Shown: positions 16,047 through 25,510, numbered from the stretch's first letter. The stretch: DNA of 37,664 nt from Rhodanobacter sp. 67-28 (GCA_001898415.1 MKTU01000042.1:1-37664), one strand, 5' to 3'. The notes: a model not told the origin generated them from the sequence alone. Translations and numbers: made by a program.

Positions 16047-17291
16047 TCAGCCTTGCGGGGTCTTTGGGCTCGCCGTGTTGGCCTGCGCGGTGCGCGAATC
16101 GGCGTTCGGTGCATCGCCGCGCTCGACCAGCGCCTTGTCGGTCGCATCCAGCCGGTAGGTCATGGCCACCTTCTGCGGATTCACCTCGACCCCGGGGCGC
16201 ACGCGCTGCAGGCCGTTCACCACCACCAGGTCGGTCGGCGCCAGGCCGCTGTCGATCACGCGCAGGCCGTGGAACAAGGCACCGGTGTCGACCTTGCGGT
16301 ATTGCACCTTGTGCTCCTTGTCGACCACGTAGACGAACTGGTTGCCGAGGTCGGTGCCGATCGCGCGGTCGTCGACCAGCACGCGCGGGCGGGCCTGGCC
16401 GCTCTGCAGCTGCACGCGGGCGTACAGGCCGGGCGTGTACAGGCCGTCGGCGTTGTCGAACACCGCGCGCAGGCGCATCGTGCCGGAGCCGGTGTGCAAC
16501 TGGTTGTCGACGAAGTCGAGGCGACCTTCATGCGGGTAGCCCGTCTCGTCGGCCAGGCCCATCGCGGCCTCGATCCGCGCGTTGCGGCCGGCCTGCTTCG
16601 CGTCGGCGCGCAGGTGGTCGAGCTTGAGCCAGGTCTGCTCGTCCACGTCGAAATAGACATAGACCGGGTTGACCGAGACCACGCTGGTCAGCACGTCGTT
16701 GCTGGTGACCAGGTTGCCGGGGGTGACGCGGGCGTTGCTGACGCGGCCGTCGATCGGCGAGCGCACCTGGGTGAAGTCCAGGTTCAGCCGTGCCGCGGCC
16801 AGCGCGGCGGTGGCGGCACCGAGCTGCGCCCGCGCGCTCTGCGCGGTGGTGGCCTGGCGGTCGGCTTCCTGCTGCGCGATCGCGTGCTGGGCCAGCAGCA
16901 TCTCGGCGCGGCGCTGGTTGGTCTCGGCCAGGCTCAGCTCGGCCCTGGCCCGCGCCTGGTTGGCGACCAGCCGGTCGACTTCGGCCTGGTACGGGCGGGC
17001 GTCGAGCTGGAACAGCACGTCGCCCTTGTGCACCAGCGCGCCTTCCTGGAAATGCACCGATTCGACGAAGCCGCCGACCCGCGGCTGCACCTGCACCGTG
17101 TTGACCGCTTCCAGCCGGCCGGTGAACTCGGCGCTGTCGCTGACCTTGCGGGTCAGCGCCTGCGCCACGGTCACTTCCGGCGGCGGCCCGCCGGCGGGGC
17201 TTTGCGCATGGCTGTCGTTGCCGTGCAGGAGAACCCAACTGCCGAGCACGCCGGCAGCGATCAGGGGGACCAGCATCCATTGTTTTTTCAT
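16047..17291 (-). CDS. RND efflux periplasmic adaptor (MFP, AcrA/MexA-like)
   Basis: This 414-residue adaptor links the pump to the outer membrane channel. An N-terminal hydrophobic anchor or uncleaved signal (MLVPLIAAGVLGSWVLL) lacks a lipobox cysteine, so it is probably membrane-anchored rather than lipidated. Family elements in order are VQPRVGGFVESVHFQEGALVHKGD (lipoyl half), a coiled-coil hairpin (about 105-165), LNLDFTQVRSPIDGRVSN (second lipoyl half), VYFDVDEQTWL and the membrane-proximal domain. The Ala/Thr-rich tail is longer than needed. It is first in the operon and faces the LysR gene across a 144-bp control region. GGGAG precedes the ATG at 17289-17291, partly inside an inverted repeat. 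Confidence 0.93.
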   Translation of the reverse strand: MKKQWMLVPLIAAGVLGSWVLLHGNDSHAQSPAGGPPPEVTVAQALTRKVSDSAEFTGRLEAVNTVQVQPRVGGFVESVHFQEGALVHKGDVLFQLDARPYQAEVDRLVANQARARAELSLAETNQRRAEMLLAQHAIAQQEADRQATTAQSARAQLGAATAALAAARLNLDFTQVRSPIDGRVSNARVTPGNLVTSNDVLTSVVSVNPVYVYFDVDEQTWLKLDHLRADAKQAGRNARIEAAMGLADETGYPHEGRLDFVDNQLHTGSGTMRLRAVFDNADGLYTPGLYARVQLQSGQARPRVLVDDRAIGTDLGNQFVYVVDKEHKVQYRKVDTGALFHGLRVIDSGLAPTDLVVVNGLQRVRPGVEVNPQKVAMTYRLDATDKALVERGDAPNADSRTAQANTASPKTPQG

Positions 17292-17300
17292 CTTGCGCTC

Positions 17301-17315
17301 CCAACACCTTGTTGG
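17301..17315 (-). promoter_or_regulatory. inverted repeat overlapping the adaptor ribosome-binding site
   Basis: CCAACA-CCT-TGTTGG is a perfect 6-bp inverted repeat 10 nt before the adaptor start. In the minus-strand transcript its last bases run into GGGAG, the likely Shine-Dalgarno sequence, so the hairpin could mask it; alternatively it is a protein operator. The sequence is seen; the function is inferred. Confidence 0.4.
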
Positions 17316-17356
17316 CCGGGGAGGGGGAACCCGGCGAAGGGTCGAGAGAATAGGTG

Positions 17357-17368
17357 TACTTTCCAGTA
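17357..17368. promoter_or_regulatory. candidate LysR-type operator between efflux operon and regulator
   Basis: TACT-TTCC-AGTA is a short dyad of the T-N11-A kind used by LysR regulators, in the 144-bp gap between the divergent adaptor and LysR genes. The surrounding AT-richer stretch (TATAGAAAATCC) probably contains overlapping promoters. The site is short, so the assignment is tentative. Confidence 0.4.
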
Positions 17369-17435
17369 TAGAAAATCCGTTTCTTGCGCACTACACTCGT
17401 GCGCCGCAGTCACGAATCGACGAGGAATTGAAACA

Positions 17436-18419
17436 ATGGAAGACTTTTCCGCCATTTCGACCTTCGTCCGCGTGGTCGAGGCCAAGAGCTTCGCCGCCGC
17501 CGCCAGCCAGTTGGGCATGACCCCGTCCGGCGTCAGCCGGGCCGTGACCCGACTGGAAACCCAGCTCGGTGCCCGGCTGTTGTTCCGTTCCACGCGGTCG
17601 CTGCGTCTGACCGACGACGGGGCCGCGTTCCATGCCCGTTGCAAGGAGATCCTCGCCGATCTCGCCGAGGCCACCGAGGCGCTCAACTACGCCAACAGCA
17701 AACCCACCGGCAAGCTGCGCGTGGGCATCTCGCTGTCGGTGGGGCGCGCCGCGGTGATCCCCCGGCTGACCGAGTTCGAGCAGCGCTACCCGGACATCCG
17801 GCTGGAGCTGTCGATGAGCGACTCGGCCTCGGACCTCAACGGCGAGGGCCTGGATTGCGCGATCCGCGTCGGCCAGCTGGAGGATTCCAGCCTGATCGCG
17901 CGCAAGATCGGCTACCTGCGCAACGTCGTGTGCGCCTCGCCCGAGTACCTGCGCAAGTACGGCGCGCCGCGCAGCATCGAGGATCTGAAGCATCACCGCT
18001 GCATCAACTACGTGTATCCGAACGGCCGCCCGCGGCAGTGGCAGTTCGACACGCCCGGCGGCCCGCTGGAGGTCGACATCGACGCGCACATGCTGATCAA
18101 CGACGGCGAATCGGTGCTGCAGGCGGTGGCCGCCGGCCTGGGCATCACGCAGGTGCCGCGCATGCTGGCCGCGTGCATGCTGGACAAGGGCATGCTGGAG
18201 CTGGTGATGACGGATACCGCCTCGACCGGCAAGCCGGTGTGGATCGTCTATCCGCAGAAGAAGCACCTGTCCGCCCGCGTGCAGGCCTTCATCGAGTGGG
18301 TGCGCGAGCTGTTCGACCGCACCAACCAGCCGGGACATGGCGCCACCGGCATGCCTGCGCCGAAAGCCGCGGTGGTTGCGGGTGCCGGTGCGCGTCCGCT
18401 GGAGTCGCTGGTGGCCTGA
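17436..18419 (+). CDS. LysR-family transcriptional regulator of the divergent efflux operon
   Basis: The 327-residue protein has the N-terminal winged helix-turn-helix (residues 3-60: FVRVVEAKSFAAAASQLGMT, PSGVSRAVTRLETQLGARLL, FRSTRSLRLTDDGAAFHARC) and a periplasmic-binding-protein-like effector domain (about 90-300) with KLRVGISLSVGRAAVIPRL and the AVAAGLGITQVPRMLA pocket segment. The type resembles the CrgA/AaeR-like subgroup. It is divergent from the RND operon, the classic arrangement for a local regulator, so it probably controls the pump in response to a small ligand. The ATG at 17436 follows GAGG at a normal distance. The tail after about 305 (PGHGATGMPAPKAAVVAGAG) is low in complexity. 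Confidence 0.92.
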   Translation: MEDFSAISTFVRVVEAKSFAAAASQLGMTPSGVSRAVTRLETQLGARLLFRSTRSLRLTDDGAAFHARCKEILADLAEATEALNYANSKPTGKLRVGISLSVGRAAVIPRLTEFEQRYPDIRLELSMSDSASDLNGEGLDCAIRVGQLEDSSLIARKIGYLRNVVCASPEYLRKYGAPRSIEDLKHHRCINYVYPNGRPRQWQFDTPGGPLEVDIDAHMLINDGESVLQAVAAGLGITQVPRMLAACMLDKGMLELVMTDTASTGKPVWIVYPQKKHLSARVQAFIEWVRELFDRTNQPGHGATGMPAPKAAVVAGAGARPLESLVA

Positions 18420-18424
18420 GCGGC

Positions 18425-18442
18425 TCCGGCGCCGTCGCCGGA
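18425..18442 (+). terminator. possible terminator hairpin after the LysR gene
   Basis: TCCGGCG (18425-18431), loop CCGT and CGCCGGA (18436-18442) form a perfect 7-bp GC stem six bases after the LysR stop codon. No T-run follows, so it is terminator-like rather than a canonical intrinsic terminator. The remaining gap to the convergent uppP gene holds nothing else recognisable. Confidence 0.4.
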
Positions 18443-18592
18443 ACAGCGTGGGCGGATCGCCTCGCGCGCGCGAAGCTGGCGATATTCGGGCGTCGAAATC
18501 CTCGCGCAGCGCGTCGGGTTAGCGCAGTGCCGCGTCGTGCTCCAGCGCATCGGGCAGGGCGTGCGGCGACGGAGCGTGCATCGGCGGGACGA

Positions 18593-19390
18593 TCAGCCCC
18601 CCGCGGGCACCAGCAACAGCAGCGCCACGCCGAAGGCGATGCGATAGATCGCGAACGGCGTGAAGCGGTGGCCGACGATGTAGCCGAGCAGCCACTTCAC
18701 CGCGACGAAGGCGGTGATCGCCGAGACCACGAAACCCACCGCCAGCGCGGTCCAGTCCTCGTGCACCGCGCTGCCGCCGTGCAGCACCTTCAGCAGCTCG
18801 TAGCCGGTGGCGGCGTACATGGTGGGGATGCCGACCAGGAAGGCGAACTCGGTGGCTGCCGCGCGGTTGCTGGTGCCGAACAGCATCGCCGCGAAGATCG
18901 TCGCGGCCGAGCGCGAGGTGCCGGGGAAGATGCCGGCGATCATCTGCGCGATGCCGACCAGGATCGCCACCCGCCAGGTCACCTCGCTGCGCTCGGGCTG
19001 GCGCGCCGCCAGCCGTTCGGCGGCGATCATCCAGAAGCCGCCGATCACCAGCGCCCAGGCGATCGGGGTCACCTTCTCGGGCAGCTTGAAGCCGAGCTTC
19101 ACCGCGATGAAGCCGAGCACGGCGGTGATCAGGAAGGCCACCGTCAGCTTCAGCAGGTAGTCGCGGCTGGCCGGGTCGCGCCACTGCGTCAGCAGTTGCC
19201 AGATCCGCTTCCAGTAGATCAGCGTCACCGCCAGGATCGCGCCGGCCTGGATGCCGATGTTGAACAGGTCCGAGCGCGCGCCCAGGCCGAACTGCTCGGC
19301 GATCAGCAGGTGGCCGGTCGAGGAGATCGGCAGGAACTCGGTGATGCCTTCGATGATGCCAAGCAGGATGACGTGGAACAGATCGGTCAC
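18593..19390 (-). CDS. uppP: undecaprenyl-diphosphate phosphatase UppP (BacA)
   Basis: This 265-residue multi-span inner-membrane enzyme removes a phosphate from undecaprenyl diphosphate, recycling the lipid carrier for peptidoglycan and O-antigen synthesis; extra copies give bacitracin resistance. Both signature motifs are present: EGITEFLPISSTGH (14-27) and PGTSRSA (156-162) with its catalytic-type arginine and serine. About eight hydrophobic segments and the length match the family. The ATG at 19388-19390 gives the normal start MTDLFHVILLGIIEGITEFLP. It is convergent with the LysR gene and divergent from the pirin gene, so it is probably monocistronic. Confidence 0.95.
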   Translation of the reverse strand: MTDLFHVILLGIIEGITEFLPISSTGHLLIAEQFGLGARSDLFNIGIQAGAILAVTLIYWKRIWQLLTQWRDPASRDYLLKLTVAFLITAVLGFIAVKLGFKLPEKVTPIAWALVIGGFWMIAAERLAARQPERSEVTWRVAILVGIAQMIAGIFPGTSRSAATIFAAMLFGTSNRAAATEFAFLVGIPTMYAATGYELLKVLHGGSAVHEDWTALAVGFVVSAITAFVAVKWLLGYIVGHRFTPFAIYRIAFGVALLLLVPAGG

Positions 19391-19536
19391 GGGTGGATTC
19401 CGTTGCGGAAGGGGCGCCGGCCGGCCGCCGGGGGCGGCCTAGCTTAAGCGGTTGGCCGGCAGGTGGCACGACGAAAACGCGTCCACGGTGCGATAGTGGT
19501 CATCATTCGACCCGCGCAAGTTCTCCGGAGGCAGTC

Positions 19537-20430
19537 ATGATCGAACTCGTCATCCCCCAGCGCCGTCGCGACCTCGGCAGCTTCGAGGTCGGCCGCGTGC
19601 TGCCGTTCGCCAAGCGCCGCATGGTCGGCCCGTACATCTTCTTCGACCGCATGGGCCCGAAGCACCTGGCGCCCGGCCTGCCGCGCGAGGCGGACGTGCG
19701 CCCGCACCCGCACATCGGCCTGTCGACCATCACCTATCTGTTCCACGGCGAGATCACGCATCGCGACAGCCTCGGTTCGGAGCAGCCGATCCGCCCCGGC
19801 GAGGTCAACTGGATGACCGCCGGCCGCGGCATCACCCACTCCGAGCGCTTCGAGCGCCTGCGCCGCGAGGGCGGGCCACTCGATGGCGTGCAGCTGTGGG
19901 CGGCGCTGCCGGTCGAACGCGAGGAAATGGAACCGGGCTTCTGGCACTACGCCAGCGAGGCGTTGCCGGTGTTCGGCGAAGGCGGCGTCAAGGGACGGAT
20001 GATTGCCGGGCGATTGGCGGGCGTGGCGTCGCCGGTGAAGGTGGATTCGCCGCAGTTCTACGTGCACTGGACGTTGCGTGCGGGCTCGCGCACCTCGCTG
20101 CCGGCGGAGTACGCCGAGCGCGCGGTCTATGTCGCCAGTGGCGAGGTCGAGGTGGATGGCCAGCGTGTGGAGGTCGGCAGCATGGCCGTGCTGGCGCCCG
20201 GCAAGTCCGTCACCGTCGCCGCGCTGGACGACGCGGTGGTGATGGCGCTGGGCGGCGAGCCGGTGGGGCCGCGCTACATCGACTGGAACTTCGTCTCCTC
20301 CTCGCCGGAGCGGCTCGACCAGGCCCGCGCCGACTGGGCCGCCGGGCGCATGAAACTGCCGGACCTGGACCACGACGAGTTCATCCCGCTGCCGCCGAAG
20401 CTGGGAGCGCAGCCGAAGCCGATGTCCTGA
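19537..20430 (+). CDS. pirin family protein
   Basis: This 297-residue two-domain cupin protein is a pirin. The metal site of the N-terminal cupin is complete: H57 and H59 (RPHPHIGLSTITYLF), and H101 and E103 (GRGITHSERF), the same residues and spacing as in human pirin and E. coli YhhW. Bacterial pirins can be quercetin 2,3-dioxygenases or protein partners that modulate metabolism; the role here is open. The C-terminal cupin (AVYVASGEVEVDGQRVEVGSMAVL) is intact without obvious metal ligands, as usual. CGGAGG lies 8 nt before the ATG. No gene partner is obvious. Confidence 0.92.
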   Translation: MIELVIPQRRRDLGSFEVGRVLPFAKRRMVGPYIFFDRMGPKHLAPGLPREADVRPHPHIGLSTITYLFHGEITHRDSLGSEQPIRPGEVNWMTAGRGITHSERFERLRREGGPLDGVQLWAALPVEREEMEPGFWHYASEALPVFGEGGVKGRMIAGRLAGVASPVKVDSPQFYVHWTLRAGSRTSLPAEYAERAVYVASGEVEVDGQRVEVGSMAVLAPGKSVTVAALDDAVVMALGGEPVGPRYIDWNFVSSSPERLDQARADWAAGRMKLPDLDHDEFIPLPPKLGAQPKPMS

Positions 20431-20469
20431 GGCGGATCGGGTTGAACCGCTTGCCGGCATGACCCCGCA

Positions 20470-20486
20470 CGCACCGGAACAGTGCA
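20470..20486 (+). promoter_or_regulatory. candidate NtrC binding site upstream of the glnK-amtB operon
   Basis: GCAC-N7-GTGC occupies 20471-20485, with an A at 20486 completing GTGCA, one base short of the TGCAC-N7-GTGCA NtrC consensus. A second half-site, TGGTTGGTGC at 20508-20517, recurs exactly upstream of glnA (23290-23299). Both lie roughly 95-130 bp before the predicted sigma-54 transcription start, a usual enhancer distance. Confidence 0.6.
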
Positions 20487-20581
20487 AGCCGGTCGTCTCG
20501 ACCGCCGTGGTTGGTGCGAACGCAGGAGCGTCCGCGGCGCCGCAGCGACGCCGATACCCTCACGGCAACGGTTTCCGTGCA

Positions 20582-20597
20582 TGGCATGGGGCTTGCT
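20582..20597 (+). promoter_or_regulatory. sigma-54 promoter of the TIGR02001-glnK-amtB operon
   Basis: TGGCATG-GGGC-TTGCT matches the -24/-12 consensus TGGCACG-N4-TTGCW with one difference (T for C at position 6) and exact spacing of the GG and GC doublets. The start would fall near 20608, about 95 nt before the first gene. The leader contains a short direct repeat, GGACGTCT twice at 20646-20661. The 273-nt gap has no other gene. Confidence 0.72.
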
Positions 20598-20703
20598 GAG
20601 GGTCTGGTGAGGCCGCGCGGTCGCGCGGTCATGTCGTGGGTGCATGGACGTCTGGACGTCTGGACGGCCATCGCCACGGCACCACCGGTTCGAGGGCGGG
20701 TCC

Positions 20704-21827
<1,124 letters not shown>

Positions 21828-21865
21828 TCCGGCCATCACCCGGTTCGAGTGCCGAATCTTCGGCT

Positions 21866-21894
21866 CTCGTCATTCCCGCTTTCGCGGGGACGAG
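21866..21894. repeat. REP-like hairpin between glnK and amtB
   Basis: CTCGT (21866-21870) pairs with ACGAG (21890-21894), and CCCGC with GCGGG inside it, making the TCATTCCCGC...GCGGGGA type of short palindrome spread through xanthomonad genomes. A second small dyad CCGAA-TC-TTCGG (21852-21863) precedes it. Placed inside the operon, it could change the ratio of glnK to amtB message; this is inference. Confidence 0.6.
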
Positions 21895-21944
21895 GGCCTT
21901 CAGGCGAACGCCATCCTCCTGACCCCCACCCCGCGAGGCTTTCG

Positions 21945-23258
21945 ATGAAATCATTCAAGTTCCGTCGCGGCCTCGTTGCGGCCCTGCTGCTGGTCGCGCC
22001 GCTGCTGCACGCCGCCACACCGGTGCCGACGGTCGACAAGGGCGACGTGGCGTGGATGCTCACCTCCACATTGTTGGTCTTGCTGATGACGGTGCCGGGG
22101 CTGGCGCTGTTCTACGGCGGCCTGGTGCGTTCGAAGAACGTGCTGTCGGTGCTGATGCAGGTGCTGACGGTGTTCTCGCTGCTGCTGTTGCTGTGGGTGG
22201 CCTACGGCTACAGCCTCGCCTTCGGCGGCGGTGCGGTGATCGGCGGCTTCGACAAACTGTTCCTGCACGGCGTGACGAAGGACAGCCTGGCGGCCACGTT
22301 CACCGCCGGCGTGGCGCTGCCGGAGTACGTGTTCGTGGCGTTCCAGGCCACTTTTGCCGGCATCACCGGGGCGCTGATCGTGGGCGCGCTCGCCGAGCGG
22401 ATGCGCTTTCGCGCGGTGCTGCTGTTCGCGGCGCTGTGGTTCACCTTCGCCTACCTGCCGATCGCGCACATGGTGTGGGCCGGGCCGGACGGCTTTTTGT
22501 ACGCGAAGGGCGCGCTGGACTTTGCCGGCGGCACGGTGGTGCACATCAACGCCGGCGTGGCCGGCCTGGTCGGCGCGTGGTTCGTCGGGCCGCGGCTGGG
22601 TTTCGGCCGCGAACCGATGAAGCCGCACAACGTGACCTTCACCATGATCGGCGCGGCGCTGCTGTGGGTGGGCTGGTTCGGCTTCAACGCCGGCTCCAAC
22701 CTGGAGGCGAACGCGGGCGCGGCGCTGGCCTTCCTCAACACCTTGCTGGCCGCGGCCGCGGCGGCGCTGGCATGGCTGGCGGTCGAGGCGAGCCTGCGCG
22801 GCCATGCGTCGATGGTCGGCGGCGCCTCCGGCGCGGTGGCCGGGCTGGTCGGCATCACGCCGGCCTGCGGCACGGTGGGTCCGCTGGGCGCGATCGTGAT
22901 CGGCGCGCTGGCCAGCCTCTGCTGCGTGTGGGGCGTGACCGGACTGAAGAAGCTGCTGCGCGCGGACGACGCGCTGGACGTGTTCGGCGTGCACGGCATC
23001 GGCGGCATCGTGGGCGCGCTGCTCACCGGCGTGTTCACCGCGCCGGCGCTGGGCGGCACCGGCGCGGCAGGCTTCCCGATCCTCCGCCAGCTTGGCGTGC
23101 AGGCGCTGGGCGTGGGCATCACCGTGCTGTGGAGCGGCGTGGTTTCCGTGCTGGCCTTGCTGCTCGTCAAGCTGGTGTTCGGCCTGCGCGTACCGCACGA
23201 GGCGGAGCGCGAGGGGCTGGACATTACCTCGCACGGGGAAAGCGCCTACGATGGGTGA
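21945..23258 (+). CDS. amtB: ammonium transporter AmtB
   Basis: The 437-residue trimeric channel moves ammonium into the cell. A signal-like segment (VAALLLVAPLLHAA) precedes VDKGDVAWMLTSTLLVLLMTVPGLALFYGGLVRSKN, the hallmark Amt start. The twin pore histidines are H200 (GGTVVHINAG) and H350 (DVFGVHGIGGIVGALLTGVF), and aromatic gate residues lie in WFTFAYLPIAHMVW. Eleven membrane segments and the C-terminal regulatory tail are in place. I chose the ATG at 21945 because an upstream in-frame ATG (21849) would add about 30 residues encoded partly by the REP-like hairpin. It is cotranscribed with glnK and expected to be induced by NtrC. Confidence 0.94.
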   Translation: MKSFKFRRGLVAALLLVAPLLHAATPVPTVDKGDVAWMLTSTLLVLLMTVPGLALFYGGLVRSKNVLSVLMQVLTVFSLLLLLWVAYGYSLAFGGGAVIGGFDKLFLHGVTKDSLAATFTAGVALPEYVFVAFQATFAGITGALIVGALAERMRFRAVLLFAALWFTFAYLPIAHMVWAGPDGFLYAKGALDFAGGTVVHINAGVAGLVGAWFVGPRLGFGREPMKPHNVTFTMIGAALLWVGWFGFNAGSNLEANAGAALAFLNTLLAAAAAALAWLAVEASLRGHASMVGGASGAVAGLVGITPACGTVGPLGAIVIGALASLCCVWGVTGLKKLLRADDALDVFGVHGIGGIVGALLTGVFTAPALGGTGAAGFPILRQLGVQALGVGITVLWSGVVSVLALLLVKLVFGLRVPHEAEREGLDITSHGESAYDG

Positions 23259-23293
23259 GTCGGCCGGCCGGGCCTTCATGCATTGACCCTGGT

Positions 23294-23321
23294 TGGTGCA
23301 ATCACATGAGTGATTGCACCA
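23294..23321. promoter_or_regulatory. 12-bp-arm palindrome with TGCACCA half-sites upstream of glnA
   Basis: TGGTGCAATCAC, a 4-nt centre (ATGA) and GTGATTGCACCA form a perfect 12-bp inverted repeat 35 nt after the amtB stop and about 105 bp before the predicted glnA start. Each end carries a TTGCACCA-type NtrC half-site, facing outwards. It could be a pair of back-to-back NtrC sites, an mRNA hairpin ending or protecting the amtB message, or both. No T-run follows. Confidence 0.6.
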
Positions 23322-23385
23322 CCATGAAACTCTCCGGCCGTCCCTGGAAACACGCAAGCCCTTGCCGCGCAACGCTTCCACCCAC

Positions 23386-23401
23386 TGGCACGCGCCTTGC
23401 T
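23386..23401 (+). promoter_or_regulatory. sigma-54 promoter of glnA
   Basis: TGGCACG-CGCC-TTGCT is a perfect match to the -24/-12 consensus TGGCACG-N4-TTGCW. The predicted start is near 23412, about 24 nt before the glnA ATG. Combined with the half-sites upstream, this predicts NtrC-activated expression of glutamine synthetase. The rest of the 177-nt gap holds no gene. Confidence 0.85.
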
Positions 23402-23435
23402 CCGCCAGTTCATCCATCCCCATCGAGGTTGCTCC

Positions 23436-24845
23436 ATGTCCGCCAACAAAGTGCTCGACCTGATCCAGGAACACGAAGTCGAGTTCGTCGACCTGCGCTT
23501 CGCCGACATGCTCGGTGTGCATCACCACGTCACCTTCCCGGCCCACGCGATCGACGAGTCGACGTTCGAGGACGGCAAGATGTTCGACGGCTCCTCGATC
23601 ACCGGCTGGAAGGGCATCAACGAGTCGGACATGATCCTGTTGCCCGATCCGGACACCGCCCACCTCGATCCGTTCAGCGCGCACGTGCAGCTGATCCTGC
23701 ATTGCGACGTGCTGGAGCCGAGCACCATGCAGGCCTACGGCCGCGACCCGCGCTCGATCGCCAAGCGCGGCGAGGCGTACCTGAAATCCACCGGCATCGC
23801 CGACACCGCGTTCTTCGGTCCGGAGCCGGAGTTCTTCATCTTCGACTCGGTGCGCTGGCAGAACGACCCGGGCCGCGTGTTCTACGAAATCGGTTCCGAG
23901 GAAGCGGCATGGTCCTCGCGCTACAAGTACGACGGCGAGAACCACGGCCACCGCCCCGGCGTGAAGGGCGGCTACTTCCCGGTCAGCCCGGTCGACTCGC
24001 TGGGCGACCTGCGCGCGGACATGTGCAAGGTGCTCGAATCGCTGGGCCAGACCGTCGAAGTGCATCACCACGAAGTGGCGAACGCGGGCCAGTGCGAGAT
24101 CGGCGTGAAGTTCAACACGCTGGTGAAGAAGGCCGACGAGCTGATGACGATGAAGTACGTCATCAAGAACGTGGCGCACCAGAACGGCAAGACCGTCACC
24201 TTCATGCCCAAGCCGCTGGTCGGCGACAACGGCAGCGGCATGCACGTGCACCAGTCGCTGGCCAAGAACGGCGAGAACCTGTTCGCCGGCGACCTGTACG
24301 GCGGCCTGTCGCAGACCGCACTGTGGTACATCGGCGGCATCTTCAAGCACGCCCGCGCGATCAACGCGTTCGCCAACTCCACCACCAACAGCTACAAGCG
24401 CCTGGTGCCGGGCTTCGAGGCGCCGGTGATGCTGGCGTACTCGGCGCGGAATCGTTCCGCGAGCTGCCGCATCCCCTACGTGGCCAGCCCGAAGGGCCGC
24501 CGCATCGAGGTGCGCTTCCCCGACCCGATGAACTCCGGCTACCTGGTGTTCACCGCGCTGATGATGGCCGGCCTCGACGGCATCCTCAACAAGATCGACC
24601 CGGGCGCGCCGGCCGACAAGGACCTCTACGACCTGCCGCCGGAAGAGGAGAAAAACATCCCGCAGGTGTGCTCCAGCCTCGACGCCGCGCTGGAAGCGCT
24701 GGACAAGGACCGCGAGTTCCTCAAGGCCGGTGGCGTGTTCACCGACGACTTCATCGACGCCTACATCGAGGTGAAGATGAAGGAAGTCACCAAGTACCGC
24801 GCCAGCACGCATCCGCTGGAGTTCCAGATGTACTACTCGCTCTGA
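23436..24845 (+). CDS. glnA: glutamine synthetase type I (GlnA)
   Basis: This 469-residue enzyme makes glutamine from glutamate, ammonium and ATP as a dodecamer. Signature motifs are [17 protein letters not shown] (50-66), the metal/glutamate site [12 protein letters not shown] (127-137), the ATP-binding [17 protein letters not shown] (259-275), [13 protein letters not shown] and the active-site [10 protein letters not shown] (338-347). The adenylylation tyrosine is Y398 in [16 protein letters not shown], so it is the GSI-beta type controlled by GlnE and P-II. Length is standard. The ATG at 23436 follows GAGG. The gene has its own sigma-54 promoter and lies downstream of glnK-amtB, grouping ammonium uptake and assimilation. 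Confidence 0.97.
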   Translation: MSANKVLDLIQEHEVEFVDLRFADMLGVHHHVTFPAHAIDESTFEDGKMFDGSSITGWKGINESDMILLPDPDTAHLDPFSAHVQLILHCDVLEPSTMQAYGRDPRSIAKRGEAYLKSTGIADTAFFGPEPEFFIFDSVRWQNDPGRVFYEIGSEEAAWSSRYKYDGENHGHRPGVKGGYFPVSPVDSLGDLRADMCKVLESLGQTVEVHHHEVANAGQCEIGVKFNTLVKKADELMTMKYVIKNVAHQNGKTVTFMPKPLVGDNGSGMHVHQSLAKNGENLFAGDLYGGLSQTALWYIGGIFKHARAINAFANSTTNSYKRLVPGFEAPVMLAYSARNRSASCRIPYVASPKGRRIEVRFPDPMNSGYLVFTALMMAGLDGILNKIDPGAPADKDLYDLPPEEEKNIPQVCSSLDAALEALDKDREFLKAGGVFTDDFIDAYIEVKMKEVTKYRASTHPLEFQMYYSL

Positions 24846-24862
24846 GCGAGGCGTCCAGGCGG

Positions 24863-24889
24863 TAAAACAACGGGCGCCGCGGCGCCCGT
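24863..24889 (-). terminator. intrinsic terminator of the FMN reductase gene
   Basis: A fully self-complementary 20-bp GC element (24870-24889; ACGGGCGCCG and its mirror) is followed on the minus strand by TTGTTTT (24869-24863). That is a canonical terminator for the minus-strand gene whose stop lies at 24903. On the plus strand the stem follows glnA by 24 nt but has no T-run after it, so it may end both convergent transcripts less equally. Confidence 0.75.
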
Positions 24890-24902
24890 CGTCGTGCCGG
24901 AG

Positions 24903-25474
24903 TCAGCTTTCCCGCGGCAGCACGGTGAGCACGCGTTCGATGAACACGTGCAGTTCCTTCATGTAGTTGGTCAGGAACTCGGCGGTGGACGGGTTGGTGA
25001 CGTTGCCGTCCTCGTCGATCAGGCCCGGCTTGAACTGGAGGTACGCCTCCATCGTGTTCATCAGCGGCGAGTTGCAGAAGCACAGCACGCCGCGCAGTTG
25101 TTGCTGGGCGACCGCGGTGCCGATCGAGCCGGGCGAGGTGCCGATCACGGCGGACGGCTTGCGCGCGAACGAGTTCTTGCCCCACGGCCGGCTGGCCCAG
25201 TCGATCGCGTTCTTCAGCGCGCCGGGGATCGAGCGGTTGTATTCCGGCGTGACGAACAGCACCGCGTCGACCTCGGCGATCGCCTGCTTGAACGCGCGCG
25301 CCACCGCCGGGAAATCCGCGTCGTAGTCGTAGCTGTACAGCGGCAGGTCCCCATCGGGATCTCCACCAGCTCCAGTTGCGGCGCTGCCAGTTTTGCCAGC
25401 GCGTGGGCCAGCTGGCGGTTGATCGAGCCCTTGGCGAGGCTGCCGACGATGTAGCCAACCTTGTACTTGCTCAT
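24903..25474 (-). pseudogene. NADPH-dependent FMN reductase (ChrR/YieF-like), single-base frameshift
   Basis: The N-terminal part (MSKYKVGYIVGSLAKGSINRQ, then LAHALAKLAAPQLELVEIPMG) and the rest (YSYDYDADFPAVARAFKQAI, FVTPEYNRSIPGALKNAIDW, SFARKPSAVIGTSPGSIGTA, LCFCNSPLMNTMEAY) are a flavodoxin-like reductase with the FMN loop GSLAKGSINRQ and the family motif PEYNRSIPGALKNAIDW. They lie in different frames. The break is at about 25349-25353, where IPMGDLPLY is expected; adding one base restores a 190-residue protein of normal length. The domain is otherwise intact, so this is either a very recent mutation or a sequencing error in a G/C run. It lies 36 nt after the oxidoreductase gene, probably the same operon. 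Confidence 0.8.
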
Positions 25475-25510
25475 GGGATGTCCTCGTGGCGCGTGCGGTG
25501 AGGGCGCGGT

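Noticed and set aside
14263-16158. 631-codon plus-strand frame opposite the RND pump gene
   Set aside because: It is the shadow of the AcrB-type gene, rich in Arg/His/Gln, with no ribosome site or domain.
21951-24865. Long open frames of more than 900 codons overlapping amtB and glnA on both strands
   Set aside because: They run across two well-identified genes and the regulatory gap between them, have low-complexity composition and no recognisable motif.
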